Program-made: the position numbers and the translations under genes
In this document: one piece after another, positions 11,735 through 23,389 of the stretch
Layout of the letters: each line of letters starts with the position of its first letter
How positions within the stretch are numbered: position 1 is the first letter of the stretch
The notes under the pieces: generated by a model
The model's input: only the letters and a program-made list of their open reading frames with translations
Database searches by the model: none
Told to the model about the DNA's origin: nothing
Source: Muscardinus avellanarius
Taxonomy: Eukaryota; Chordata; Mammalia; Rodentia; Gliridae
Direction: 5' to 3'
DNA: 64,000 bases
Assembly (NCBI GenBank): GCA_963383645.1
Contig: OY726558.1
Coordinates: 184,381,634 to 184,445,633, forward strand

Positions 11735-12182
11735 TTACTTTTGTGTGAGTATAGTACTAGAAATTGAACTCAAGGACATTCTATCTCTGAGTTACAACCC
11801 CAGATCTTTGGTGGTGGTACTGCGGTTCCTGGAAGCCCTTCTACCTCCGGGCTACACTCCCAGACCTATCTTTATACTTTTTTTAAAAATTTGGAAACAG
11901 AGTCTGTGAAGCCAGCCCCGCGCCTTTGAACCTACGCAATCCTCCTGTCTCTGCCTCCCCAGCGGGGGGATTACAAGCGTGCGCCACCATGCCCGGCACA
12001 ACCCCAGATCTTTTAATTACTTTTTAAAACAGTATCTTGCTAGATTGTAATTTTGTTTTTACACATGGTCCTACTTGGTTGTTGAGAGTCTTGCTCAGTT
12101 GCCAAGACTATCCTCAAATCTACAATCTTCCTGTCTCGGCTTCACACATACTAGGATTACAAGAAAGTGCCACCACATCTAG
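11735..12182 (-). mobile_element. Older SINE split by a younger SINE
   Basis: Outer minus-strand SINE: ID half at about 11748-11809, B1-like half at 12014-12182 ending CCACCACATCTAGC. The interior holds the insertion at 11810-11997. It is strongly diverged, consistent with its being the host of a later insertion. Confidence 0.82.
11810..11997 (-). mobile_element. B1-dID-type SINE, younger subfamily, nested in an older SINE
   Basis: Bounded by the perfect 16-bp TSD ACAACCCCAGATCTTT (11794-11809 and 11998-12013), which is itself part of the older SINE. It has no long A tail: the ID half ends almost directly at the TSD (TTGGTGGTGGTACTGCGG on plus). The AGCCAGC.../GCGCC block marks the younger subfamily. 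Confidence 0.95.
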
Positions 12183-12185
12183 CTT

Positions 12186-13019
12186 ATTGAAATAATTTAA
12201 AACATAATAATGATCATTAAGAACCTTTTGCTTTGCTTTGTTTTTACAATACAGGTCTACTAATGAGAAGAATGAAAACCATTTTAAGGGGAATACTATT
12301 TTGCTGAATTGGGGCTCAAAGTTAATGTTCCTTATCAAATTAATTACATATGCTCATCAGTAAAAGTCGCTCTTAGCTCATGGGCCATATAAACTCTGTG
12401 ACAGGATTTAGCCTTCAGGACACAGTTTGACAAACCTTAAGTAGAGAATCTGCGAAGTCCTTTTAATTTCTACTCTTTTGAGTATGGCTGAATCAACGCT
12501 AAAGTTCCTTAGCTACCACTTTTTTTTTCTTCTTTAGGTAAAATTAGGAACCCAAACAACAAATCTTAAAATTCTATCTGCAACACAAACTCATCTACTC
12601 ATGCTACCACTACACATAGATATTTCATGAAAACTGAACAGAAAGTAAACAAATGAAAAGTGTAAAGTAAGATCTTGTGTACCTAAACTGCTTCCTTCCA
12701 GAGTAAAAATGTTGCACTAGTAATGGCTTATAGATAGGCTTTAAATATAATGTGGCATCTATCAGTAGTATTCATCATGAGTTCTTTATTATCTTCCAGG
12801 GGAAAGACTGTTATAAAGTAAACAAATATTTCAGAGATTAACAGAAATACCGCATATCAAAGCCATGAGTTCTTCTAAAGAAAATATATGCAAGAACTTC
12901 TTATCCCAAGCAATTAGCTTTTATCAGACTCCGAATAAGACATATTATTCAGCCCCACTTTTATCCATCCAGGTGGGAATACTAAAAATGGATATCTTTT
13001 TTAATCAAAGTTTCCATCT
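12186..13019. other. Unique interval, nothing recognised
   Basis: AT-rich, no repeat or exon signal identified. Confidence 0.4.
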
Positions 13020-13225
13020 TAAGTAAAAACAAAGACAGCACAAATTAGTTGAATCAATTCATTTGCTTTTGCCAGAAGCTTGCCTCTTGCAATTAATTCA
13101 ATTGACTAGTTTAATTTCTCTGTACATTCATTAGGGCACTGATGGGGATATGACTGCTCAGCTTTAAACATCACTTGGGCTTCATTGTTGTAATCTCCTT
13201 GAATCAAATCCACCTCAGTGCCTGT
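13020..13225. promoter_or_regulatory. Candidate conserved noncoding segment, homeobox-site rich
   Basis: Non-repetitive sequence with clustered TAATT/AATTA cores (GCAATTAATTCAATTGACTA, then GTTTAATTTC and ACATTCATTAGGG) and a TTTGCTTTTGCC segment. The texture resembles developmental enhancers, but nothing here proves conservation or function. Confidence 0.25.
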
Positions 13226-13371
13226 GGTTGGTATGTTTCATTCTATGTGGAAAAGGGTATTCCACCCACCCCCTCAAAGGATGCAAAAACTGTCATTAAC
13301 CCATACGGAGAATATTTATCATGGGCTATAAACTTATGCATTAGTTGAGAACTGAATTATTTAGATCTGCA

Positions 13372-14020
13372 AAGAATGACATTGGTATTTTAACAGGAAT
13401 TGCATTGAATCTGTAGATAGCTTTGGGTAGAATGGTCCTTTGTGTGTGTGTGTGTGTGTGTGTGTGTTTCTTTTTTTTTCCTGGAAATTGAGTCCAGGGA
13501 TGTTCTACCACTCAGCTACATCTTCCCTCCCTATTTGATTTTTTTATTTTTTAAATGGTCTCCCTATGTTGCAGAGGGCCTCAGTAAGTTGCTAAGATTG
13601 GCTATGAACCTTGTGAACCTACAATCTTCCTTTCTCAACCTTTCAAGTACTGGGATTACAAGTGATTAAAAGTGTGCACCATGACCCCTGGCTCAGAATG
13701 GTCCTTTTGATTCGTATTATCCAAAAACATGAATAGTCTTTCCATCTTCTAAGATCTTTTTCAACATTTTCATTAGTGTTTTATAATTTTTATTGCAGAA
13801 ATTTTTTTAACTCCTTGTTTAAATTTACTCCTAAGTACATTTGTATGTTTGTTTGAGGCTACTGTGAATAAAATTATTTTCTGGATTTCCTTTTAGTGGA
13901 TTCATTATTGATATATATAAATGCTAATATTTTAAGTTGATTTTACATCTGGATACTCCTCTGAAACAGTTTATCAGCTCTGGAAGTCTTCTGGTTGAGA
14001 TATTTGGTCTTTAAGTAAAC
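13372..14020 (-). mobile_element. Old L1 ORF2 fragment with a SINE inside
   Basis: TTTTAACAGGAATTGCATTG, then CTTTCCATCTTC, and TATCAGCTCTGGAAGTCTTC, GGTTGAGATATTTGG are the reverse of L1 ORF2 coding sequence just downstream of the reverse-transcriptase FADD region. Compare the younger L1 at 55890-56260. A SINE interrupts it at 13442-13694. Many indels; no open frame remains. Confidence 0.85.
13442..13694 (-). mobile_element. B1-dID-type SINE with a (CA)n tail
   Basis: Minus-strand, diverged copy between the TSD AGAATGGTCCTTT (13429-13441 and 13695-13707), inserted in an old L1. In place of a plain A tail it has (TG)n on the plus strand (about 13441-13467) followed by a T-rich run. Confidence 0.92.
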
Positions 14021-16364
14021 ATCAGCACATATTCCTGTCACTATATACTTCAGTATAATATGTAATTACAATCCACCAGTAAAAGTATAAAAAAAGATAA
14101 GAAAAGGAAAGAAAATTAAAGAACTGAAACTGAGTTCTTGGCATAAGACAGGTAATTGGCTATTTGAAGAGAGGAAATAATGGGATTTCCGTTAATCATG
14201 TAAACTCAGGAAAAATTTCCCTTCTTACATGGATTTAAAAAGAGTTCCTTTCATTTTCTTTCAGTATTTACATTTCGACATCGCAGCAAAATTGCCAAGA
14301 CTTGCTAACTTTAAATCCCATCTCAATCTGGCATTTCTCATTACAGAAGAGTTAAAATTTGTATCCCTTCCAGTCTCTACTGGCTACGCTGATAATGGAT
14401 AGGTTTACTCTTTAGTCTTTTTTAAATTTTCTAATGAGTTAAATATATACATGACAAAATAAATAATGTGCACTCCATGTAAGTACCAATCAATGAATAA
14501 TATGTCATGTATACCTGTGTATAACCATCCATTCAGATCACAAGAGAGAGTACTTCCCACATTCAACCCAGTCAGTGTCCTCTTCCTCTTCACAGGAAAG
14601 AATTATTCTGCCTTCTTTCACCAAAGAATACATTCGTCTATCTCTTAAAATTGTATAGAATCATATTTACATAATACTTTTTTGTGGTTTTGCTCAAATT
14701 TATGCCTCTGAATATATTTCTTTTTAAGTTATAGGAATAAAAACAGCCACAATTTTGGATCACATGATAGAACTTCAAGTCATCTATCTCCCTGAGGAAT
14801 ATGTAAAAATTTCCAGTCTAGATAAATGAACAATAATAAAATGCATTCGTTGGATATAAATAATTAAATACTATTTCTTTTCTGTTACTGGACATAATTG
14901 CAATTTCCTCATATGTAGAATTAATAAGTACATAATAACTGTTCGTGTAAAATATAAATTAAAAATGGACTATGTTTTGCATGTTTTAGTGATTATTGAT
15001 ATCTGGTAGATTTAAAAAAAGCTATGTAGGAATTTACATGATGAATTGCTTTACTTTAAGCAAATTTATAATTTTCATCTACTTTACTCCACATTTTTAT
15101 GAGCCTAATTTTTCAGAGTTCATTAATTCACTTTTCGCTGGTGGCTGTTATATATTGTTTAGACTTCTGTTTATGTCATTTTTGTCCTCGAATCTATATT
15201 ATGCTCCTTTGAAATTCCTAGCTCTTATTTAATTCATTCTTCCTATTTTTAAACCATTCTCTATGCATAACATTAACTTAATTTACTGCCACTGGCCTTA
15301 AGGATGCTCCCTTGTCATCTCCCTTGACTTATCTAATAAAACAAACAAAAGAATCAAGCAACAACAACAAAAAGTCCTTTCCTTAGCCAGTTCCCCTTAT
15401 ATCTTCATCATTTCTGTTATTTGCTCTGTCATTCTGCCAATTCTGGAAGCTGGCCCATGGGAGTCCTTTCCCTCTCTGTCCGCAGTCTTCCTGCTGTGGT
15501 TCATAATTCACATTCTTATCACCAGATCCCCGATTGCACTGATGATCTCACATGCCTGTCTGACTCACCTTCCCCAGCTGTAATTTATCTACTCTGTGCT
15601 TCCTAGACTTCTGATGGCATTGAACACATCATTGGCTGGACAACTTAAATCAGCATTTCTACAGTGGCATGAATATGTGGATCCTAGAGGGAAAAAATAT
15701 CCCATTGTTCGCCAACATCAAATTAGTTTTATTTGTAGTTCAATATAAATAAACACTAGCATAAGCCTTTTAAAAAACCCTTCTTCTTGCAGATTATAAC
15801 TAATGATAAAATTAAATAAATTATAATTAGCGGTAACAAAATTATAAAAATATAATTCGAATAAATAAAATGAATGGAAACAAATTCCTACCCATTATGT
15901 GAGCATTGTACTAAGTGCTACTGTTTATACACTGGCCAGCTCAAGAAAAGTGTGGGAGGATTCAATCATCTCAAAGAACACGGCAGTAGAGCAGGCATAT
16001 AAATAACACTGTGGACTGTGAGGTGATCCAATCCTTCCAGCACTTTCCCTTGTTGGAAACATTCCAGACCATCCAGTCCTCATATGTGCTGCAATGTAAT
16101 TTACCTTCTCTACTTTCAGGGGCATCATTTACCTATTAAGTCCATCATTATTTTTCATATTAGTTCACTGAAACAAAAGCAAATTTTCCTGACGATCATG
16201 CAAGAACTGTTAAGCATAACGCTAATAAAAAAATTTCCTGCAGCTTACAGATAGGAGGCTAACATCCAGATGTCACAATATTTGTTTACATTATTTCATA
16301 GATAATTTGAATGAAAACCTTGCTTTCTTTATGTGTGTCATGTTTCAGTGTGTTAAGTCAGCTT
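14021..16364. other. Long unique interval, nothing firmly recognised
   Basis: AT-rich single-copy-looking DNA. A C/T-rich section (about 15380-15600, with TCTGCCAATTCTGGAAGCTG) could be a decayed LINE2 piece but is too diverged to call. Confidence 0.35.
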
Positions 16365-16830
16365 TTTGTCACTTGGACCAAAATGCCTGACAAGAAACAC
16401 TTAGAGAAAGCAAGATCTGTTTTGTGTTGTGGTTTCAAAGGTTTGAGTCCAACCATGGCTGGCTCCATTGCTTTGGATTTGAGGTAAGGGAGAACAAGGT
16501 TGTAGGAGAGAAATGTGGAGGATGGCTGCTCAGTGCATAGGAGGGAGAAGAGAGGGAGAGAGACAGATAGACAGGCAGAGAGAAAGACAGATACAAGAAG
16601 GGACCAGGTAAAGATCCAGCCCCCAAAGCCTAACCCCCTAGTTAGCTACTTCAGTCAGCCATGTCCCACTTGCCTAAATTTTCACTACCCCCAAGTAAGT
16701 CAATAAAATTATTAATCCATCAAATGGATCAATCCACTGAGAAGGTCAGATCCCTCATGATCCAAACTTTTCACCTCTGAACTTTGCTGCATTGTGAACA
16801 CATGAGCTTTTGGAGGACATTCAGATAATA
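16365..16830 (-). mobile_element. MaLR/ERVL-type LTR-like sequence
   Basis: TTTGTCACTTGGACCAAAAT, then TGCCTGACAAGAAACAC, a GGTTTCAAAGGTTTGAGTCC/ACCATGGCTGG block and a purine-rich GAGAGAGACAGA stretch (about 16540-16600) match the layout of reversed rodent MaLR LTRs. No internal retroviral sequence flanks it. Ends are approximate. Confidence 0.45.
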
Positions 16831-18099
16831 ATCACAACTCTGCTTAAGTAGATTTTAGTTTCTTTAAAGACAGAAGCATTGTTTATACTCTTCTGTACCT
16901 TTCTACCCTAGCCCAAGAATTTATACATACTAATCTTTACTAAGAGTTGAATTGATTGAATTTCTTAAATTAAAAAAAATTATCACATTTTTTCATTTCC
17001 TGTCTTCTCCTAGAGTCATATTTATTCCCTAATGGCGTGTTTTTTTTTTTAACTCCAAATACTCTCCACCTTGAAAAAATGCATCATGTACAAGTTAACA
17101 TTCATAATTTTGGTTATGATATTCTTCCCTTGGAAATTAACTATATGACTGTATTACTATATCTTATTCTCAGCTGACCTTCTTTATATGCCCTATTTTT
17201 TTTTCTGAGATCTTCAATATTTTATATTTTCTGAATGGGTGTTTGTGATCACTATTAGAATAATTTTTATAAGGATTATTTTGAGACCTTTGCCAGAAAA
17301 TTCTAACATCTTTTCTATCTTGGTGTTAGTGTCTGTTGATTGTATTTTTCATTAAGTTTAACATCTTCCTGGTTTTTGGTTTAATAAGTGGTTTTTAGTT
17401 GAAACCAAGAGATGTGGGGTATTATGTGTAGATATAATTTTGACATCTGTTTTAACTAGCTTCCAAAGACACCATATTTGCAGGGTAAGGAAGATGTGGC
17501 TAAAAGCCCAGGACTCCTTGTGTGGCCTTTGTGGATGTGCAAAGGGAAGTTACTCCTCATTACTTCTATGGCAGCAGCAGGTTTTAGTTTCTCAGAAGGC
17601 CCCCAATGACACCAGGAGGTCGAGGTTTCCTTGTTGTCACTAGGAGTGGCAGAGATCTTGATAATACCCTAGCAGCGAGGGGAGAGATGCCTCAAATGGG
17701 TAGAAGCCCAGACTTCTGCACTGTCTTCTAACAGAATGAGGCCTCAATGTAGTCCGTCTCTTCCCTCCACCCTGTTTGGCACCAACTTACAGGTAGTATC
17801 AAGAGACTTCTTGGGAACCTGGCAGGTGTGGAATCTACCCAGCTCAAGAAATGGGATCTAGACTTTTGGCCTATTTTATTTTTCAAAAGATATTCCTTTC
17901 ATATCCAGTATTTTCTGAGTAATTAAGTATTCACAAAAATAAATATCCGATCATCTTTACCTATCAATCATTCATCTCAATCATTTTTACCTATCCATCT
18001 ATACTCATTTATTAGGAGAACTTCAGCAAACTTTATTTTCATAAAAAAATTTTGTTTTGTACAATTCTTTAGTCTATACATATAGTTTCAGACTCTCTC
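16831..18099. other. Unique or very old LINE-like interval
   Basis: From about 17200 to 17430 the sequence (ATCTTTTCTATCTTGGTGTT, TAAGTGGTTTTTAGTTGAAA) has the character of very old reversed L1 sequence, but I cannot place it. The 17440-17860 stretch has no recognisable feature. Confidence 0.3.
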
Positions 18100-18595
18100 T
18101 TGAACTCCAAACTCTCACATAGAACTGCATATCTGACATCCCTACTTTGACATCTAATAGGCAAATCCCATTTGATTATACCCTACCTCTATTATTGCCA
18201 CAAATCTGCTTCTCTGTCAGTTTCCTAATTCAGGAACAACTCCAATCTTCCAGATGCTGGCATCCAAAAGAATTCTTCTGTGTTTTCAATCTTGCTTCCT
18301 ATGTACACAGCCTAGAGTGATTCTCCCATATAACCCTCTACTCAGAAATGCCCGATATGTTACCACTTTACAATGTGATATATAAAATACTACCTCCACT
18401 CCTACCATTGCTCATCTTCCTAATGCTGTTATATCTCATTGTCTTACTTGCACATCTATGATCAAGTCAACACAAGGTCTTTGCACTTTGTCTTCTGTAT
18501 GTGTACCAAGCTCTTTCTCACAAATCTTATATTATTTTTGTTTATATTTCTGTGCAAATGTATGCCGTGATTTGGTGGCAAGACACCTCATTAGC
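18100..18595 (+). mobile_element. LINE2 3' region remnant
   Basis: Follows the L2 3' end in order: TGACATCTAATAGGCAAATC (from the hydrophobic-list region), AGCCTAGAGTGATTCTCCC (AGAGTGATCTTTCT-type), then AAGGTCTTTGCACTTTGTC and ACCAAGCTCTTTCTCACAAA (the GCCTTTGCACATGCTGTTCC-type block). Heavily diverged. Confidence 0.6.
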
Positions 18596-18695
18596 GATCT
18601 TTGCCATGTGTGTCTTCAGAAATTGGAAGACCTAGTAAGAGAGTCAGACATGTGGAAAATATAAGTTTTACCAACAAAATACTTTAGGGTTTTAT

Positions 18696-18911
18696 TTTTT
18701 TATTTTTTTTCCGGGTCTGGAGATGGAACCCAGGGGCATTCTACCTCCGAGCTACACCCCCTGCCCTATTTTTTTATTCTTTATTTTGAAACTGGGTCTC
18801 ACTGAGTTGCAGAGGGCCTCACTAAGTAGCTGAGGCTGTCCGCGAACCACCATCCCTCAGTCTCAGCCTCCCGAATGCTGGGATTACAAGCATGTGCCAC
18901 CACGCCCGGCC
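18696..18911 (-). mobile_element. B1-dID-type SINE, older subfamily
   Basis: Full minus-strand dimer between ACTTTAGGGTTTTAT (18681-18695) and ACTTTTGGGTTTTAT (18912-18926), a 15-bp TSD with one mismatch. It keeps the CACTAAGTAGCTGAGGCTG block of the older subfamily. Confidence 0.95.
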
Positions 18912-19043
18912 ACTTTTGGGTTTTATATAAGAGAAGACTTCTCTGATCATCTGGCCCATTTTAGTACTTTCTCGGTGTCATCTTTTTTAATATCATTCAC
19001 CCTGTTTCACTTTTCTATATAACAAGCCATATGGTTGTTTTTT

Positions 19044-19230
19044 TGTTTTGGTGGTACTGGGGTTGCTGGATACCCTTCTAACTCCAGGCTACACTCCCAG
19101 ACCTATTTTAAATTTTATTTATTTGGAAACAGGGTCTCTTAAGCCAGCGCGGCTGGCTTCCAACATGTGCGATCCTCCTGTCTCCACCTCCCAAGCGCGG
19201 GGATTACAAGCGTGTGCCACCATGCCCGGC
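19044..19230 (-). mobile_element. B1-dID-type SINE, younger subfamily
   Basis: Minus-strand copy between the 12-bp TSD TGGTTGTTTTTT (19032-19043 and 19231-19242). AAGCCAGCGCGGCTGGCTT is a perfect form of the subfamily palindrome (about 19140-19160). Confidence 0.94.
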
Positions 19231-19242
19231 TGGTTGTTTTTT

Positions 19243-21839
19243 ATTTGCTTGTTTCCAATTATTTTCTTCATGGAAAGTAAGCTCCATGGAAATTGGTCTT
19301 TTTTTCTCCCTGCTCTATTTCTAATTCCTGTAAGCGCTAGTATCCCATAGTAAGTATTGAATAAACATTTTGCTTAGTTCAAAATATTTCTGATAACAAT
19401 TAAAGATTATTCCCCCCTCTGGTTAATGTATCACCTCTGGTTAATGTATCACCTGTTAATGTAAGTCAGATCAAATAAATCAAATCCATATATTTACCAT
19501 AAATGTTTCATCTTTCATTCTGTGTACTTATCTCCACCCTCCATTCAAAATTTGATATTACTACCAGTCACTGAAATTTCTACTTTCTTTTTAGCTACAT
19601 TGCTAGAAATACAGACACTTCATCGTAATATTCTTCCTGGCATTAATTACTGAAAAGCAATAGGAAAAAGCAATCTAATTCCAGGTTTTAGAATAATACA
19701 TTACTTCTGAATAAAACATGCATTATCTTTCATACTTATTATCAGCTTATGTGTTTTAATGGAAGAGTTTACTTTTCATGCCCAGCTCCATTTCCTTGTG
19801 AGCTAATCATCTCTTAGCAGGTGAAGGCACTACTCTAAAATCTGCTGGAATTTGAAAAACTGAGTATGTCTTGTATTTTCTTACAGATTGATTGAAATAT
19901 TTCTGAGATTTTCTGCTTGCTGAACATGACTGAAGTTGATTTCTGAAGTTAGAGTTCACTCTCTTAATGATGAATTCTGAGAAATAATTGGGCACATGAA
20001 AGAGGAATTGCCTCTGCTAAGATTTCCAGATGTATCCAATAACTATCTATGCCTTTGGTTTGTTAGAATTAAATTCACCAAATGACTTATAATACCCATC
20101 AATATTATTTTGCTGATAAAAAGTATCAAGTGTCTTCTACACTTATAAATGCCTTTGACTCTCTTATTAGAACTGCCAATTCCCTTGAGAAAATGACAAT
20201 GATAATGAACTAAGTTTCTTGCCACCAAACTGTCAAAAAGCCCTCCAGACCATCTTCCACTTACATCCATTTACAACGGTGTCCTCAACCTCAAATTTTA
20301 TCTGTTGAAGATATTGCAACAACTTTAAACTGCCAAAAGAAAAAAAAATCCCACATCTTTCCCATTTAAAACAAAGCCATGGATTTATAATGCCTGGACA
20401 ACCATTTCTAGCCCCATTTTCTCTATAAGAAAAGCCTTGGAAATCTATAACAACCCACAGAGTACAAGTATCCCATGCCTTTCCCTCAAGTTGTCTTCCT
20501 TTTACCTACCTGGTAATGTTCTGTACAATTTTCAAGGATGATTTATATATTGTCACTTTCTGCACAGAGGAAGTGGATGTTTCTCATTTGTGGCATTACT
20601 TAGGTGGGGATGAGCTCTTGTTGAGTAATACATAACTCCTGTTTTAGTGCTCCTAGCCTGAATAGCCTTTCTCAACACATTCCTTCTCCAACTTCTTTCC
20701 AATTAGAATTATAGTAGATTCTCTACCCTTCAGTGTTCTTTCTCATAGCCAAGCCAACCTCATAATCTAATGCACTGGTACATGCCCACCACTATTCTCT
20801 GCGCTCTCAGAATATTACATTCTTATAATTCTCTAATTTTTATTTCCCAATCTAACCTAAATTGGCACAAAGATGCAAGCTCAATGTTTGTGGATTTGGT
20901 ATTTAGAAAGCGAAATACAATGAGGGATTTAAAGATTTATTATCTGACACTTCCCTTCTATCTAAAGTAAAAGATTTTTTAAATTGGTTAATTTAGTACA
21001 AGAAAATAAAAATACTTTTAGAAAATCTCTAATCTCTAGGAAGAATTTTTATTGATGTGAGATTTTAAATATTCCACGAAAGTTAAAATAAGCTTGCCTA
21101 TTTTTCTAAAATTGACCAAAAAAAAAACCCACCAAATTAACTTTTCCCTTATGTGAAGTTTTGACAGATTTTCCTAGGCTGAAAGGACATCAGGCACATA
21201 CTCCCCAGGTCGTCTATTTCTTTACATTGAAAATGAGATAACAGGCAATTTACCCATCAGGTTTTTAATGGGTCACAGTATTTGAAGGCTATGAACTGAG
21301 TAATATTATTCATTTATGGTCTTGTCCTGCGGCTGTATGTTTTATATAAGACAGTGTGAAACAAACAAAACAGAGTTCTTTAATAAGCTTCACTATTAAG
21401 TGTAACCAAGCCATTTTAGGAAATAATGGCATTTCACAGAAGAGAATAAAAACCATAAAATGTAATTTTCCTCAAATAACAAAGAGATAACTGGAAAAAT
21501 AAGCATGAACATCAACAGAGTGACCAGTAAATAAGTACTCATTGATATCTACAAAAGTCACTATTGCACAACCCTTGGTAGTTTAGTTTTTCTTTATTCC
21601 AATAAGAGAATCATAAATCAGTTGCATTTTATTTTACAAACAATTGCATTTTATTTGTACTGGTACATATGGGCACTGGCGGAGACTTTTTAAGTAAGAT
21701 ATCCAAATACATCAAGAGTTCTGTGCACATCTGTATTTATCACATTGACCCTCACTAAGATGCATAATTGCAATACACTAATAAATTTTTAAATTATAGT
21801 AGAGAAATCTAGCTACCAATAATTTAATACCTTCTTTTT
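19243..21839. other. Long unique interval, nothing recognised
   Basis: About 2.6 kb of AT-rich sequence. A short tandem duplication, CTCTGGTTAATGTATCAC, occurs twice in a row at about 19418-19452. No repeats of known family or exons seen. Confidence 0.4.
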
Positions 21840-21853
21840 AAAATATATTTTAT

Positions 21854-22018
21854 AGGCTGAGGCAGGAGGATCTAGATTTCCAGCCAGCCTCAGCTACTTA
21901 GTGAGGCCCTTTGCAACCCAGTGAGACCCTGTTTCAAAATAAAGAATAAAAAATAGGGCTGGGGGTGTAGCTCAGAGGTAGAATGCCCCTGGGTTCCATT
22001 CCCAGTATCTCAAAAAAT
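21854..22018 (+). mobile_element. B1-dID-type SINE, older subfamily, 5'-truncated
   Basis: Begins AGGCTGAGGCAGGAGGATC, so about 40 bp of the B1-like 5' end is missing, yet a perfect 14-bp TSD AAAATATATTTTAT flanks it (21840-21853 and 22019-22032). It was therefore truncated at insertion, not later. The ID half is intact. Confidence 0.95.
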
Positions 22019-22032
22019 AAAATATATTTTAT

Positions 22033-22808
22033 TACCATACATTATTTGTACAAATTAATGGGTTTCACTGTGAAATTTTCCTGTGTGTACATACTGGGCA
22101 TGATTACATCTGTCCTCCTCTAACGCTTTCCATTCTCTCTTCTCTTTTCTCTTCCCTATCCTATATTTCTCTTCTCAGTCCCTAGTAGTCCCTCTTCTAA
22201 TTTCAGGTCATCTTTTTGTTTTTAATTTAAGTTTCCACATATGAGAAGACAAACAATAATTGAATTTCTGTGTCCTACTTATCAGTTAGTATGATGTCAT
22301 CCACTTCCATGTATTTTCCTGTCATGGCTGAATAGTTCTTTTGTATGGACCATATTTTCTTTATTCATTCATCTGTTGACAAGCACCTAGGCTGCTTCCA
22401 TACCTTGGCTATTGTGAATAATGCTACAAACAATATTCAAGTGTCTTTTACATATGCTGTATTTCATTTCCTTTGGATAAATTCTCAGGAGTGGTATAGT
22501 TACATCATATGGTAATTCTATTTTTAGTTTCATTTCAGACACTCATACCGTTTCCATAGTGGCTGTATTAATTATATTCCTACAATCAGTATGTAAGTGT
22601 TCCTTTTTCCCACATCCTTGACAGCATTTGTTATTTTTTATAGTAGCCATTCTAACTGACATGAAATAGAATTACAATGTGATTTTTACTTGCATTTCCC
22701 AAGTGGCTAAAAATATTGATCATTTTACATATATTTTTGGTCATTTGTACTTCTTTTGAAAAGTATTCAGTTCATCTGCCCTTTTTATTGTTACTTGTTT
22801 CTGTTGGT
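22033..22808 (-). mobile_element. Old L1, 3' UTR and ORF2 C-terminus
   Basis: Reverse of the L1 3' UTR (GTACAAATTAATGGGTTTCA-type end) followed by the ORF2 C-terminal coding region: ATCTGTTGACAAGCACCTAG, TTGGCTATTGTGAATAATGC, TTTCCATAGTGGCTGTATTA. Diverged and without open frames. It is the 3' end of the broken L1 that continues, with gaps, to about 28830. Confidence 0.85.
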
Positions 22809-23008
22809 TTTTTTTTTTTTTCTTGTGGTATTAAGGATGGAACCCAGGGACATTCTACCTCTGAGCTACACCCCCAGCCCTATTTTTTATTCTTTATTTT
22901 TGAAACAGGGTCTCACTGGGTTGCAAAGGGCCTCACTAAGTAGGTGAGGCTGTTGGAGGACCGTGATACTCCTGTTTCAGCCTCCCAAATGCTGGGATTA
23001 CAAGCATT
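22809..23008 (-). mobile_element. B1-dID-type SINE, older subfamily
   Basis: Minus strand. T tract, GTATTAAGGATGGAACCCAG ID half, GAAACAGGGTCTCACTGGGT B1 half, ending TGCTGGGATTACAAGCATTT. The first about 30 bp of the SINE 5' end is absent. Confidence 0.88.
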
Positions 23009-23389
23009 TGTGATATTTTGATGGATAGTTAAAATTGTCCAAACCTTGATAAAAACAAGTTTCAACATAATTGTTTATAATCTTGCTATTAACAAGCAAC
23101 CCATACCTTGAATACAAGAAAGACAGAGATGGAGACTGGACATTCAACCAGGAAGAACAATTAGTATCATAAACACTCAGGGGACACTATGTTCCCTCTT
23201 CTTGGGGAAACTGGTCACTTTCTTGAGAATATGAAATAAACAATTCTGAAAGGCTCAAGTTGGTCATATAAAACATGCACCCCGAGGGACTACATTTTCT
23301 GGGTTTCTTACTTAAGGCTTCCCTGAGGACTACAGACTCTGAAGTCTTGGTTTGCGGGCTTCAAGGACTTTTGTATGTTGATATTATAA
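23009..23389. other. Unassigned segment between pieces of the old L1
   Basis: The flanks are L1, but this stretch (GAGACTGGACATTCAACCAG ... CTTGGTTTGCGGGCTTCAAG) does not read as L1. The L1 coding sequence missing between 22808 and 23390 is over 1 kb, so an insertion with deletion is likely. It could be an LTR fragment. Not identified. Confidence 0.4.
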